Part shown: piece after piece, positions 1-9,114 of the stretch
Layout of the letters: each line of letters begins with the position of its first letter
How positions within the stretch are numbered: position 1 is the stretch's first letter
NCBI GenBank assembly: GCA_001829315.1
Contig: MIAY01000028.1
Coordinates: 1 to 64,000, forward strand
Source: Spirochaetes bacterium GWE1_32_154
GTDB lineage: Bacteria; Spirochaetota; GWE2-31-10
Reading direction: 5' to 3'
Length of the DNA: 64,000 nt
The notes under the pieces: generated by a model
The model's input: only the letters and a program-made list of their open reading frames with translations
Database searches by the model: none
Told to the model about the DNA's origin: nothing
Made by a program: the position numbers and the translations under genes

Positions 1-1
1 G

Positions 2-73
2 TTACAACTTAGAAGTCTATATTTTAGTAATAGATGGAATGAGGTTACTGCATACCTTGAAAAGGTCGGATAG
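2..73 (+). CDS. C-terminal end of an unidentified protein (partial)
   Basis: One frame is open from the window edge to a TAG at 71-73 and encodes 23 residues ending WNEVTAYLEKVG. The composition looks like real coding sequence and the next gene has its own promoter, so this is probably the tail of an upstream gene. The fragment is too short to assign a family or to exclude chance. Confidence 0.4.
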   Translation, partial: LQLRSLYFSNRWNEVTAYLEKVG

Positions 74-145
74 TTACCAGTAAAAGAAATTTACACCCAT
101 ACATTTTTAGAATTGTTTATTTTTGTAGAAAATGTAGAAATTGTT

Positions 146-154
146 TGTTATAAT
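146..154 (+). promoter_or_regulatory. extended -10 promoter for the ankyrin gene
   Basis: A TG-N-TATAAT extended -10 element (TATAAT at 149-154) lies 29 bases before the ATG at 184. No good -35 sits at 17 bp; TTGTAG at 123-128 has a 20-bp spacer. A Shine-Dalgarno-like GTAGGAG is at 171-177. Confidence 0.5.
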
Positions 155-183
155 ACATTAAATTATGAAAGTAGGAGAATTGT

Positions 184-1902
184 ATGAATCAAGTGGTTAG
201 GTATCTAATGTTTTTTTTCTTTCTCGGTTTTTTTTCACTTCATGCTCAGCAAGCTGATGAACTTTTTAATTCGATAAAAAACGGGAGTCTTCCCGGTGTA
301 AAAAAAGAATTATCAAAAGGTGTTAATATAAATTCATTAAATATACTTCAGAAAACACCTTTAATTTATGCAACAGAAATGGGTGAAGCGACAATAGTTA
401 AATTTATATTAAATTACGATGATAAAAAAGGAAACAAAACGGCTATTGATGCAGTTGATAAAGATGGTAAAACCGCATTAATACAAAGTGTTATTTATGG
501 AAATCCCGGTTTGGTAAAAATACTTATTGATAGCGGGGTTTACCTTAATACCAAAGATAAAAACGGTAAGTCCGCATTGATGTATGCTACTGAAAAAGGT
601 GATACAGAAGTAATTCAATTATTAACAAGTGCGTTAACGGTTTATTCTGCTAAAATAACAGAATTAATTTATAAAGAAATTGATAATGATAATGAATCTC
701 AGTTTGATCAATTAATTGAGGATGGTGCTGATTTAAATAATACAATAATTTATGCTATTCAGAAAGAAAGTGATAAATATATTAAAAAACTAATTATTAA
801 AGGTGCGAATTTTCAGGATAATTTCTTTTATAATAAAAAATACAGTACTTTTGGAATCGGATTACCATTACAATGGGCGTGTTATAAAGGTGATGTAGAA
901 TTGGCAGAATTTTTGGTAACAGAGAAAAAAGTTGATGTAAATCAGGTGCCTACAAAAGGGGATTTTAAAATTCCTTCATTAATTTTCGCAATTCAGTCTA
1001 AAAATTTAAAACTTGTTGAATATTTGTTGAAGAATAATGTTTCATTGGATAATGAATTATATAAAGTCGCTGATTTATATCCAATAATAGAAGCTGTCAA
1101 AATTTTACACATAGAAATTATTAATATTTTAATTAAAAATAATTGTGATATTAAAGTTCAAAATAGAAGTGGTTTTTCAGCATTGTATTTTGCATTTGAA
1201 AATATTAATGAAAAACCTGAAACAAAACAGATTTTTGAGATTTTATTAAAATCCGGGGCTGATATTAATGGAGTAGAAGGTGGTTTACCGCTTTTAATGC
1301 AGGCGATACAAAAAGGCAACCCTGAAAAAGTAGATTATTTATTAACAAAAAAACCGGATATCAATCAGATTGTATCAAATAATAAATTTTATAACGGTTA
1401 CTTTCCCACTGCAATAAAAATGGCTTTTGGTTCATCTCCACGAAATAAAAATATTATAAAATCTTTATTAGTTGCAGGTGCAAAACCTGAATTAGAGCCG
1501 GATTATGAAATTGGTGTTGTAATATGGTCTGTCGGTGAGGGGGATACTGAATTTACTGAAATGCTTATTAAAAAAGGTATTAATATAAATTATTTTGATA
1601 TTGCTAAAAGTGTTATTGAAGATATAAATATTTATATGCTTCAACTTTTTATTAAATATGGTCTGGATGTAAATATAAAAAATGCTGATGGTAAAACCTT
1701 GTTGTTTGTTGCAGCAACAGCAAATGATCAGGTAAATGCTGTTGGGCCGGGTAGTGGAAGTTATGAAATTGTTGATTTACTCGTGAAGTCGGGAGCTGAT
1801 ATAAAACCTGTTGATTTATCAGGAAAATCAGTCATTGATTATTGTGTGAGTAAAAAAATAAAAAGTTATTTGCAGTACAATGTATCAATAACAAAAAAAT
1901 AA
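184..1902 (+). CDS. exported ankyrin-repeat protein
   Basis: 572-residue protein with an N-terminal signal peptide (hydrophobic stretch MFFFFLGFFSLHA, likely cut near residue 21), so probably periplasmic or surface associated. The rest is built of ankyrin repeats with typical pieces such as NILQKTPLIYATEMGEA, DKDGKTALIQSVIYG, KNGKSALMYATEKGD and a last copy near GADIKPVDLSGKSVIDY. The ankyrin fold is a protein-binding scaffold; no enzymatic domain is visible. Repeats in the middle (about 140-450) are diverged and spaced irregularly. The start is set by GTAGGAG 7 bases upstream. It is monocistronic, since the next gene has its own consensus promoter. The binding partner cannot be inferred. Confidence 0.85.
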   Translation: MNQVVRYLMFFFFLGFFSLHAQQADELFNSIKNGSLPGVKKELSKGVNINSLNILQKTPLIYATEMGEATIVKFILNYDDKKGNKTAIDAVDKDGKTALIQSVIYGNPGLVKILIDSGVYLNTKDKNGKSALMYATEKGDTEVIQLLTSALTVYSAKITELIYKEIDNDNESQFDQLIEDGADLNNTIIYAIQKESDKYIKKLIIKGANFQDNFFYNKKYSTFGIGLPLQWACYKGDVELAEFLVTEKKVDVNQVPTKGDFKIPSLIFAIQSKNLKLVEYLLKNNVSLDNELYKVADLYPIIEAVKILHIEIINILIKNNCDIKVQNRSGFSALYFAFENINEKPETKQIFEILLKSGADINGVEGGLPLLMQAIQKGNPEKVDYLLTKKPDINQIVSNNKFYNGYFPTAIKMAFGSSPRNKNIIKSLLVAGAKPELEPDYEIGVVIWSVGEGDTEFTEMLIKKGININYFDIAKSVIEDINIYMLQLFIKYGLDVNIKNADGKTLLFVAATANDQVNAVGPGSGSYEIVDLLVKSGADIKPVDLSGKSVIDYCVSKKIKSYLQYNVSITKK

Positions 1903-1920
1903 ACTTTTTCATATCTTTAC

Positions 1921-1949
1921 TTGACATGAGGCGTTATGAAATATATAAT
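1921..1949 (+). promoter_or_regulatory. perfect sigma70-type promoter of the histone gene
   Basis: TTGACA (1921-1926), a 17-bp spacer and TATAAT (1944-1949): both hexamers match consensus exactly at optimal spacing. An AGGAG ribosome site precedes the ATG at 1985. This suggests strong constitutive expression, as expected for an abundant chromatin protein. Confidence 0.9.
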
Positions 1950-1984
1950 AGACAGGTTATTTTATGTATAAACAGGAGAAATAA

Positions 1985-2179
1985 ATGAGCGAACAAGCTA
2001 AAAATGAAGTATTAGTAGTATCTTCAAAACTAAAAAGTTATATCAAGGAAACAAGCGGATTAAGTACTTCTGCAGCGGTTATTGATGCAGTATCAGCTAA
2101 AATCAAGGAAATGTGTGATAAAGCTATTGAGAATGCTAAAAATGACAAAAGAAAAACTGTTATGGATAGAGATTTCTAA
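1985..2179 (+). CDS. bacterial single-domain histone
   Basis: 64-residue protein with the layout of a minimal histone fold: helix 1 about residues 8-22 (VLVVSSKLKSYIKE), long helix 2 about 28-53, loop 2 with R56-K57-T58-V59, and a truncated helix 3 ending D61-R62-D63-F64. Aligned by eye with archaeal histones, R56 and T58 match the conserved Arg-Thr pair of loop 2, and R56/D63 have the 7-residue spacing of the RD clamp. Bacterial histones of this size are known from Bdellovibrio and Leptospira as DNA-binding dimers. The gene stands alone between a perfect consensus promoter and a strong terminator, which fits an abundant nucleoid protein. The family assignment is from memory of the fold, not from a search. 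Confidence 0.85.
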   Translation: MSEQAKNEVLVVSSKLKSYIKETSGLSTSAAVIDAVSAKIKEMCDKAIENAKNDKRKTVMDRDF

Positions 2180-2202
2180 TAAAATTGTTTCAGAACAAAA
2201 AA

Positions 2203-2232
2203 AACTGTCGTTTATACGGCAGTTTTTTTTTT
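2203..2232 (+). terminator. rho-independent terminator of the histone gene
   Basis: 8-bp stem AACTGTCG / CGGCAGTT (2203-2210 and 2217-2224) with a 6-base loop, followed by a run of ten T (2223-2232), 23 bp after the histone stop codon. Confidence 0.9.
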
Positions 2233-2267
2233 GCATTATTATTTAATGTAACCTATACTATAGTATA
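2231..2267 (+). promoter_or_regulatory. putative promoter with palindromic -10 for the kinase operon
   Basis: TTGCAT (2231-2236) and TATACT (2254-2259) are separated by 17 bp. The -10 lies inside a perfect 14-bp palindrome TATACTATAGTATA (2254-2267), which could be an operator. The promoter directly abuts the T-run of the preceding terminator. Confidence 0.5.
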
Positions 2268-2297
2268 TCTGAATAATCATTATAGGGTTATATTTCA

Positions 2298-5200
2298 ATG
2301 CAATTTCATAAAAAATGGTTTTTTGAGCAATTAGTAATTTTTTGTATATTAGTAGTAATCTCGGTATTCGTTTATAGTATGGCAAGGCGAAATATATATG
2401 AAAATAAGGTTATGGCCGCTACCTATTCTATGGATTTATATAATAATTTAATGAATGAACGGTTTCAAATTGTTATCGAAGATTTATATTATTTAGCATT
2501 TCAGTCCGCCAGTTATTCGGCAATTGATAATGGACTAATCTTTATTGATAAAATGTATAAAGCATTTGTGAAAAGAAAAGGTATTTATAACTCAATAACA
2601 TTGATAAATACAAATGGTCAAATTATTGCAGATTCATCAAAAATAAGTGAAAAAAGAAATATTGATGTTACAATTGTATCAATATTATCCACATTACCGG
2701 ATAGACATGTACTTATTACATCTGAAAGATTAAATAATGAATCCGGTGTACCGGTAATTGATTTTTATATACCTGTTTTTACTGTGGATAATAGTAGATA
2801 CGGGTATATAAAAATGGAATTTAAATTTGAGTATATGATAAAATTGCTGGATGAAAATAATCATCAAATGGAATTTATACTGGGAATAACTAACCGGGAA
2901 GGGTTTTGGTTATCTCATATTGATGAAAAAGAGAAATTCGGCTTTGCTGATGATAGCAGGAAAAAATATAATATTGCGATAGAATATCCTGATTTATGGC
3001 AATCTATTTATCGTTCTGCAACAGGACGGGTTGTATGCCCGAAAGGTATATTACTACATGTTCCTGTGAAACCATTTAACACTAATGATCAAATATTATT
3101 ACCTAATCATGTGCAGTTAAATATACAATACTTATCAACTAATAATAATTATTGGAATTTAATTTCATATATTTCAAATAAATCGATATCTTATTCGTTA
3201 CATCCAACCTTGTTCTCAATTTTGTTAATGGATTTAATTATTTTTTCATTATTAAATTTAATTATCTATATTAATAATACTTTATTAAAGAAAAAAGAAA
3301 TCGTTGAAAGAAAACTAAATGATACGATGGAAAAATATAAAGAACTTCTTGATACTATTGCTAATCCGGTAATTTTATTTGATAAATCATTTGCCATTCT
3401 CTATTGTAATAAAAATTTTCTTGATTTATTAGGCATAAGTAAAGATAAAGTAATCAATCATAAAATTAGTGAGTTTGTTCTGGATGTTTCAAATTTAAAA
3501 TTATTGCAGGAAAAAAATGATGTTGAGGTCGTTTTAAAAGACGTCATTGGAAATTATATTTATACAATTTTTTCTACAACAATATTAAATGATGGCAACT
3601 CGGAATATTCCGGAGCTTTTTGTTTAATCAATGATATAACTTTATTAAAAAAAGAACGTGAACGACTTGTTGAGGAAACGTACATTTTTGAAAATAATCC
3701 CGGGTTAGTATTCTGGAGTGATTGTTATGGGAATATAATTAAATCAAACTCCAATGGTCAGCAAATAATTGATAGAAAAAGTGGCATTAATAATGTTTTT
3801 TCAATTTTTCTTGATATTAATAAACAAAAAATGAAAGAATCAGGGTATGTATTTGAACAACTAATTAATAAGATATATTATTCTGTAAGTGTAAAATATG
3901 ATTTTTCATCCAATACATTCTTTTTTTATTGTTATGATATTTCCGGAATAAAAATAATGGAGAAGAAATTAATTGATTCTGATGTGTTAAATCGTACATT
4001 GCTTAATAATATTCCATTTGCAATGCGCATTTCAAGTGTGCAATTTGAAGAGTTATATAGAAAGGAAGGTTTGCATATTTCTATATATAATGAAACATTC
4101 TGGAATGCAATTAAACTATATGATACAGATACAAATTTTAACAACAAGTTATCACAATCTGAATTTAAAGTAGAAAATAAATATTATGAAATATTCAGAA
4201 TACCAATGATATATGATGGAATTGAATCAATTCTTGAAATAATCCAGGATATTACGGAAAGAAAAAAAAATGAAGATGAAGTTACTATTCTCTCAATCGG
4301 GGTTGAACAAAGTGCTAATTCAATCGTTATTACTGATGAAAAAGGTTCAATAATCTATGTAAATACTGCTTTTGAAAAAATTACAGGGTATTCAAAAGAA
4401 TCTGTAATTGGTCAAAATCCCAGACTACTTAAATCAGGTACGCACGACAGGGAATTTTATAAAAATTTATGGACTACAATTAAAAGCGGTAAAGTTTGGA
4501 TTGGTGAATTTCTCAATAAAAAAGCTGATAATAGTCTCTATTGGGAAAGAGCAGTTATAACACCAATTAAGGATAAAATTGGTACGGTAATTAATTTTAT
4601 TGCAGTCAAAGAAGATGTTACAAAAACAAGAGAAACTGAAGATTTACTTAAAAAAGCTAAAGATGACGCAGAAAAAGACAGCGTACTAAAAAGTGAATTT
4701 TTAGCAAATATGTCACATGAGATAAGAACTCCAATGAATGCAATAATTGGGTTTACTGATATTCTTCTTGAAGAAGAATATCAATTAGAGAAAATAGAAA
4801 AATTACATATGATCCGGAAATCAGGAAGTAATTTATTACATATTATTAATGATATATTAGATTTTTCAAAAATTGAAGCAGGAAAAGTAGTAATAAGTAG
4901 TGATAATTTTTATATTAGATATATGTGTGAATATGCAATATCATTATTTCAGAATAAAGCTACTGAAAAGAATCTTGGCTTGTTTCTTAATGTAGATCAG
5001 AATGTTCCTGAAAGTGTAAAAGGTGATGAAAGACATATAACACAGATTCTTATTAATTTATTAGGAAATGCAATTAAATTTACGAATGAAGGAACCGTAT
5101 TGTGTGTCGTATCGTATTCATATCCTAATCTTATAATTCATATTATTGATACAGGTATTGGTATTAATGAAAAAAAAATTAAAACAATTTTTAATGCTTT

Positions 5201-6422
5201 TGAGCAAGAAGATTCCTCAACTGAAAGAATGTATGGCGGTACAGGGTTAGGACTTGCAATTTCTAAAAAATTATCAAGTTTAATGAATGGCAATATTCTT
5301 GTATCCAGCGAATCTGGTAAAGGCTCAAAATTTTCTTTAATAGTTCCTGTAGATGTTATTACTGAAAATAAAGAAAAATCGGACAAGGATGTGTTGGAAA
5401 AAATGATAGATAATTGGTTTACTGTATGGCAGGGAGATTCTGATATGCAAAATATATTGTATATGGCTATTACGAAATTTCCTGAGAATATCAGACAATT
5501 GGAAAATAATATCAATGATCTTAATTTACTCAAACAAATCTCTCATGAAATGAAAGGAGTATTTGGAAACTTAGGTATTACAGAATTGTATGAACTTTCA
5601 ACAGAAATTGAAGAAATTTGTAATAATAGTGAATCTTATGATGAGCATAGAATTGTTGCAATAATTGAGAAATTAAAGAATATACAGACGTATTTGTCTA
5701 CATTAGATAAAAAAATAAAAAATGAAGATGATATTCAAACAGAAGTCGGGTTAGATAACCGCAGTATAAAAATACTGGTGGCAGAAGATAATAAAATTAA
5801 TCAGAAATTAATTTCAACGTTGTTGGGTAAGTTAGGGTATACTTGTGATTTTGCAGATAATGGAAAAATTGCGTTAGATAAAATATATGATATTGAATAT
5901 AATATAGTATTGTTAGATATGCAAATGCCAGTTATTGATGGGTTAGATGTAATTCATACAATACGAAAAGATGTTACATTACAGAATCTATATGTTATTG
6001 CAATTACTGCTCATGCTATTGTTGGAGATAGAGAAAAGTATATAGCCGAAGGATGTAATGATTACTTATCAAAACCAATTGATAAAAATGAATTTGAAGA
6101 AAAACTAAGTAAAGCCATGGTTTTTGTTCAAAAAAATATTGTAATGAAAAATACAAAAGATACATTATATAATGATGTCGATATTGAAAATCTAAAGAAA
6201 ATCAATATACTATTAAAGGAAAATATATCAATTTTTAAACCATCATCGATTTTTGCTTCTGTTGAGAAAATGAGTGAAATTATAAAAAATACGAATGAGA
6301 TTGAAATGCTTAAAAAAGTGTTAATAGAATCAGCAGGTTCATTTGATGAAGATAGTCTGAGTAAGGCCTGCACAATGATAGATGAGATTATTGTAAAAAA
6401 TGAGGGAGTATTTAATGAATAG
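2298..6422 (+). CDS. membrane hybrid sensor histidine kinase (Cache-PAS-HisKA-HATPase-Hpt-REC)
   Basis: 1374 residues. A transmembrane helix at about 10-30 and another at about 307-328 bracket an extracytoplasmic Cache-like sensor. Several PAS domains follow; the clearest are at about 347-455 and 664-790. The HisKA box FLANMSHEIRTPMNA carries the autophosphorylated His807; the ATPase motifs NAIKF, DTGIGI and GGTGLGLA follow. An Hpt-like segment (ISHEMKGVFGNLG, His1083) precedes a receiver domain with Asp1207 (LLDMQMP) and the KP motif. Hpt located before the receiver is unusual, since Hpt domains are more often C-terminal. The stop overlaps the start of the next gene, a REC-HD-GYP protein, so the two are co-translated and probably form one phosphorelay controlling c-di-GMP. 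The ligand is unknown. The Shine-Dalgarno site is weak. Confidence 0.92.
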   Translation: MQFHKKWFFEQLVIFCILVVISVFVYSMARRNIYENKVMAATYSMDLYNNLMNERFQIVIEDLYYLAFQSASYSAIDNGLIFIDKMYKAFVKRKGIYNSITLINTNGQIIADSSKISEKRNIDVTIVSILSTLPDRHVLITSERLNNESGVPVIDFYIPVFTVDNSRYGYIKMEFKFEYMIKLLDENNHQMEFILGITNREGFWLSHIDEKEKFGFADDSRKKYNIAIEYPDLWQSIYRSATGRVVCPKGILLHVPVKPFNTNDQILLPNHVQLNIQYLSTNNNYWNLISYISNKSISYSLHPTLFSILLMDLIIFSLLNLIIYINNTLLKKKEIVERKLNDTMEKYKELLDTIANPVILFDKSFAILYCNKNFLDLLGISKDKVINHKISEFVLDVSNLKLLQEKNDVEVVLKDVIGNYIYTIFSTTILNDGNSEYSGAFCLINDITLLKKERERLVEETYIFENNPGLVFWSDCYGNIIKSNSNGQQIIDRKSGINNVFSIFLDINKQKMKESGYVFEQLINKIYYSVSVKYDFSSNTFFFYCYDISGIKIMEKKLIDSDVLNRTLLNNIPFAMRISSVQFEELYRKEGLHISIYNETFWNAIKLYDTDTNFNNKLSQSEFKVENKYYEIFRIPMIYDGIESILEIIQDITERKKNEDEVTILSIGVEQSANSIVITDEKGSIIYVNTAFEKITGYSKESVIGQNPRLLKSGTHDREFYKNLWTTIKSGKVWIGEFLNKKADNSLYWERAVITPIKDKIGTVINFIAVKEDVTKTRETEDLLKKAKDDAEKDSVLKSEFLANMSHEIRTPMNAIIGFTDILLEEEYQLEKIEKLHMIRKSGSNLLHIINDILDFSKIEAGKVVISSDNFYIRYMCEYAISLFQNKATEKNLGLFLNVDQNVPESVKGDERHITQILINLLGNAIKFTNEGTVLCVVSYSYPNLIIHIIDTGIGINEKKIKTIFNAFEQEDSSTERMYGGTGLGLAISKKLSSLMNGNILVSSESGKGSKFSLIVPVDVITENKEKSDKDVLEKMIDNWFTVWQGDSDMQNILYMAITKFPENIRQLENNINDLNLLKQISHEMKGVFGNLGITELYELSTEIEEICNNSESYDEHRIVAIIEKLKNIQTYLSTLDKKIKNEDDIQTEVGLDNRSIKILVAEDNKINQKLISTLLGKLGYTCDFADNGKIALDKIYDIEYNIVLLDMQMPVIDGLDVIHTIRKDVTLQNLYVIAITAHAIVGDREKYIAEGCNDYLSKPIDKNEFEEKLSKAMVFVQKNIVMKNTKDTLYNDVDIENLKKINILLKENISIFKPSSIFASVEKMSEIIKNTNEIEMLKKVLIESAGSFDEDSLSKACTMIDEIIVKNEGVFNE

Positions 6423-7470
6423 AAAAAAGAAGATACTTATTGTTGATGATATAGCTGAAAATAGAAAAATTTTAGCTACAATTCTATCAAAAGAAGACGA
6501 TTATGAAATTTCATTAGCTTCTGATGGTAAAAGTGTAATAAATAATATTGAAAAAGAAGTGCCTGATATTATTTTGCTGGATATTATGATGCCGTCAATG
6601 GATGGTTTTGAAGTAATTAAGGCCTTGAAAAGCATTGAAGGTGTGAAAGATATTCCGATTATTTTTATTACGGCAATTACCGATGTTGACAGTAAGATTT
6701 TGGCCTTCAAAGAAGGAGGGGTTGATTATATTACAAAACCTTTTAATAAACAGGAGTTATTAGCCCGTGTCAATACTCATTTAACTATTAAAGTACTGCA
6801 GGATGATTTAAAAGAAAAAAATCATTTACTTCAGGATCGGGAAGCCCATCTTGAAAAATTAGTTTCTGAAAAAACAATTAAATTGGAAAATATGACAATA
6901 TCAATTGTCAATGCATTAGAAAATGCAAATTTTTATAATGATAATGATACTGGTAATCATATACGAAGAGTAAGTGAATATTCTGCATTAATTGCAGAAG
7001 AATATGGGTGTGATGTTAATTTTATTAAAAAAATAAAATTATATGCATCATTACATGATGTTGGAAAAGTTGGTATTTCTGATTCCTTACTAAAAAAACC
7101 GGGAAAATATACACCAGAAGAATTTATCGAAATGCAAAATCATGTTAAAATAGGATATCAAATTCTTAATAATTCCGGAATCGATGAAATGGCACGAAAC
7201 ATCACTTATTATCATCATGAAAAATGGGATGGAAGCGGTTATGTTCAAAAATTATCAGGAGATTCTATTCCATTAGAGGCTCGAATAGTAGCATTAGCTG
7301 ATGTGTATGATGCATTAGTAAGTAAAAGGGTTTATAAAGAAGCATTTTCTGATGATAAAGCGTTTGAAATAATAACTTCAAGTTCCGGGAGTCATTTTGA
7401 TCCAAAAATTGTTGAAATATATGTTAAACTCAGGAAAAAGTTTCTTGAAATAAGTACAGTATTGGAATAG
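6415..7470 (+). CDS. response regulator with HD-GYP c-di-GMP phosphodiesterase domain
   Basis: 351 residues from the ATG at 6415, chosen because GAGGGAG lies just upstream; an ATG at 6400 has no ribosome site. The receiver domain (1-120) has phospho-acceptor Asp56 in ILLDIMMP and a KPF motif. A short coiled linker (about 130-160) leads to the HD-GYP domain with H214-D215 (HDVGKVGI) and the signature HHEKWDGSGY (residues 267-276; GYV instead of GYP). RpfG-type proteins of this layout hydrolyse cyclic di-GMP when phosphorylated. It overlaps the hybrid kinase gene by 8 bases, so the kinase is the likely phosphodonor. It converges on prfA with only 10 bp between the stop codons. Confidence 0.93.
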   Translation: MNRKKKILIVDDIAENRKILATILSKEDDYEISLASDGKSVINNIEKEVPDIILLDIMMPSMDGFEVIKALKSIEGVKDIPIIFITAITDVDSKILAFKEGGVDYITKPFNKQELLARVNTHLTIKVLQDDLKEKNHLLQDREAHLEKLVSEKTIKLENMTISIVNALENANFYNDNDTGNHIRRVSEYSALIAEEYGCDVNFIKKIKLYASLHDVGKVGISDSLLKKPGKYTPEEFIEMQNHVKIGYQILNNSGIDEMARNITYYHHEKWDGSGYVQKLSGDSIPLEARIVALADVYDALVSKRVYKEAFSDDKAFEIITSSSGSHFDPKIVEIYVKLRKKFLEISTVLE

Positions 7471-7480
7471 TTACAAACAA

Positions 7481-8572
7481 TTATACTTTCATAGATTTTA
7501 ATGATTCTTCTCTATAGAAAATCTTAAGCCCCTCTATAATCTCATCGATATAACCTTGCATAAATAAATCAAGTTTGTAAAGGGTTACATTAATTCTATG
7601 ATCTGTTACTCTATTTTGCGGAAAATTATATGTTCGTACTTTATCTGATCTGTCTCCGGAGCCAACCTGGTTTTTTCTAAGTTCAGCCCGTTCAGAATCA
7701 AGTTCATTTTGTTGCTTTTCGTATATTTTAGCTACTAAAAGTTTCATGGCAAGAGCTCTGTTTTTTATCTGACTTTTTTGTTCTTCACATTTAACAATAA
7801 CACCGGTAGGGATATGAGTTATTCTAATCGCAGACTCAGTTTTATTAACATGCTGACCGCCGGCACCACCTGAACGCATAGTATCAACTTTTAAATCTTC
7901 ATCCCTGATATGAACATCGGCTTCTTCAGCTTCAGGTAAAACTGCAACAGTAACAGCTGATGTATGAACCCTGCCTGAACCTTCGGTTGCAGGTATTCTT
8001 TGCACTCTGTGACCACCGGACTCATATTTCATATGTTCATAGACATTTTTGCCGGTCATTGAAAAAATAATTTCTTTGTAACCGCCAAGTTCGGTTTCAT
8101 TAAAGTCCATTATTTCTGTTTTCCAGTGTTTCATTTCTGCATATCGTGAATACATTCTGAATAATTCCATGGCAAATAAAGCAGCTTCTTCACCACCGGT
8201 ACCTGCACGAATTTCTACAATTATATTTTTTGATGCCATAGGGTCTTTGGGAATAAGAATATACTTGAGACTGATTTTCATTTGTTCAATTTTTTCTTTA
8301 AGGCTTTCTGATTCTTCAAAAGCCATTGCTTTTAAATCAGGATCTTTTTCTGTATTTCTGATTGATATTGCTTCATTATATTGTTGAATGTAACTTTTAA
8401 AGATTTTATATTCAGTGGAAATTTCTTCAATTTGAGAAATTTCTTTTGTTAACGCTTTATATTGGTTCTGATTATTAAGTACATCAGGATCAGATAATAA
8501 GAAGTTAAGTTCTTCAAATCTTTTTAAAATTGAGTCAAGCTTATTAATAGCACCTTGAAAATCGTCTAACAT
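7481..8572 (-). CDS. prfA: peptide chain release factor 1
   Basis: 363 residues, the usual RF1 length. The catalytic GGQ motif is at residues 238-240 (SGGAGGQHVNKTES), and the RF1-specific recognition tripeptide PAT occurs in HRVQRIPATEGSGRVHTS, which separates it from RF2 (SPF). It releases peptides at UAA and UAG in the ribosomal A site. An AGGA ribosome site precedes the ATG. It lies directly downstream of the 6S RNA gene on the same strand; the adjacent prmC methylase found in many bacteria is absent here. Confidence 0.97.
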   Translation of the reverse strand: MLDDFQGAINKLDSILKRFEELNFLLSDPDVLNNQNQYKALTKEISQIEEISTEYKIFKSYIQQYNEAISIRNTEKDPDLKAMAFEESESLKEKIEQMKISLKYILIPKDPMASKNIIVEIRAGTGGEEAALFAMELFRMYSRYAEMKHWKTEIMDFNETELGGYKEIIFSMTGKNVYEHMKYESGGHRVQRIPATEGSGRVHTSAVTVAVLPEAEEADVHIRDEDLKVDTMRSGGAGGQHVNKTESAIRITHIPTGVIVKCEEQKSQIKNRALAMKLLVAKIYEKQQNELDSERAELRKNQVGSGDRSDKVRTYNFPQNRVTDHRINVTLYKLDLFMQGYIDEIIEGLKIFYREESLKSMKV

Positions 8573-8595
8573 TATAAATCCTACTTTAAAAAATA

Positions 8596-8786
8596 AAAAA
8601 CCCGCAATGCCGTGGTTGATAGAGTATAGATTCTACCCTGGTTTACCAAGGTGGGTCTCCTCACTCTACAATCTATTAATCAAAAGCGTAAACTTAAGAC
8701 CGATATCATGCAAATTGATGTTGGAGTCCCGTAAGTGTAATATGCGGCGAATGCAATCTCCATATCACGAGCACCGCAGGCAAAAT
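8596..8786 (-). ncRNA. ssrS: 6S RNA (regulator of RNA polymerase)
   Basis: Non-coding gap of about 200 bp between zapA and prfA. On the minus strand its ends form a long closing stem: CCTGCGGTGCTCGTG (8780-8766) with CACGGCATTGCGGG (8614-8601), nearly all paired with one bulge, followed by a T-rich tail (8600-8591). Inside are an apical stem ATAGATT / AATCTAT enclosing ACCTTGG-TAAA-CCAGGGT, and an opposite GGAG...CTCC stem, leaving an open central bubble that mimics melted promoter DNA. Length and position next to zapA match 6S RNA, which is encoded beside zapA (ygfE) in many Gram-negatives. The exact ends are estimated. Confidence 0.82.
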
Positions 8787-8793
8787 AAACATA

Positions 8794-9090
8794 TCATATT
8801 GTTAAGGATTTTTCAAGCTCTTTAATAGCCTGATTAATTAAAGAATCAGCTTTAACATCAAATTCAGGATTAAGTGTTCGTTTTCTATTAATTAATGAAT
8901 AAAACTCTTCAGTAATCATTAATCCTGCCAGTATACTAATTTCACTTGAGGTTTTATTCGGATAATGTGTTGAAATTTCATCAATTTTTCTTTTGTAATA
9001 TGCCGATATTTTTTTTAAATCTTCAATTTCACCATCTTTAACAACAAGATCAATTTTTTGACCTAAAATATCAATTGATAATTTATTCAT
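8794..9090 (-). CDS. zapA: cell division protein ZapA
   Basis: 98 residues, typical of ZapA. The N-terminal part (MNKLSIDILGQKIDLVVK) forms the small beta-alpha head, and residues about 25-95 are helical with EEFYSLINR and a C-terminal coiled coil. ZapA binds FtsZ and stabilises the Z-ring. It lies between a coiled-coil gene and the 6S RNA gene, the classical zapA-ssrS arrangement. Sequence identity to proteobacterial ZapA is low, so the call rests on length, pattern and context. Confidence 0.75.
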   Translation of the reverse strand: MNKLSIDILGQKIDLVVKDGEIEDLKKISAYYKRKIDEISTHYPNKTSSEISILAGLMITEEFYSLINRKRTLNPEFDVKADSLINQAIKELEKSLTI

Positions 9091-9114
9091 AAGAACTTCC
9101 TGTTATTATTGATT

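Noticed and set aside
5138-5533. Minus-strand frame of 131 codons inside the histidine kinase gene
   Set aside because: It lies antisense to conserved kinase motifs, has no ribosome site and has unnatural composition; it is a shadow frame. Similar antisense frames at 48715-49386, 52534-52806 and 56960-57343 were dismissed for the same reason.
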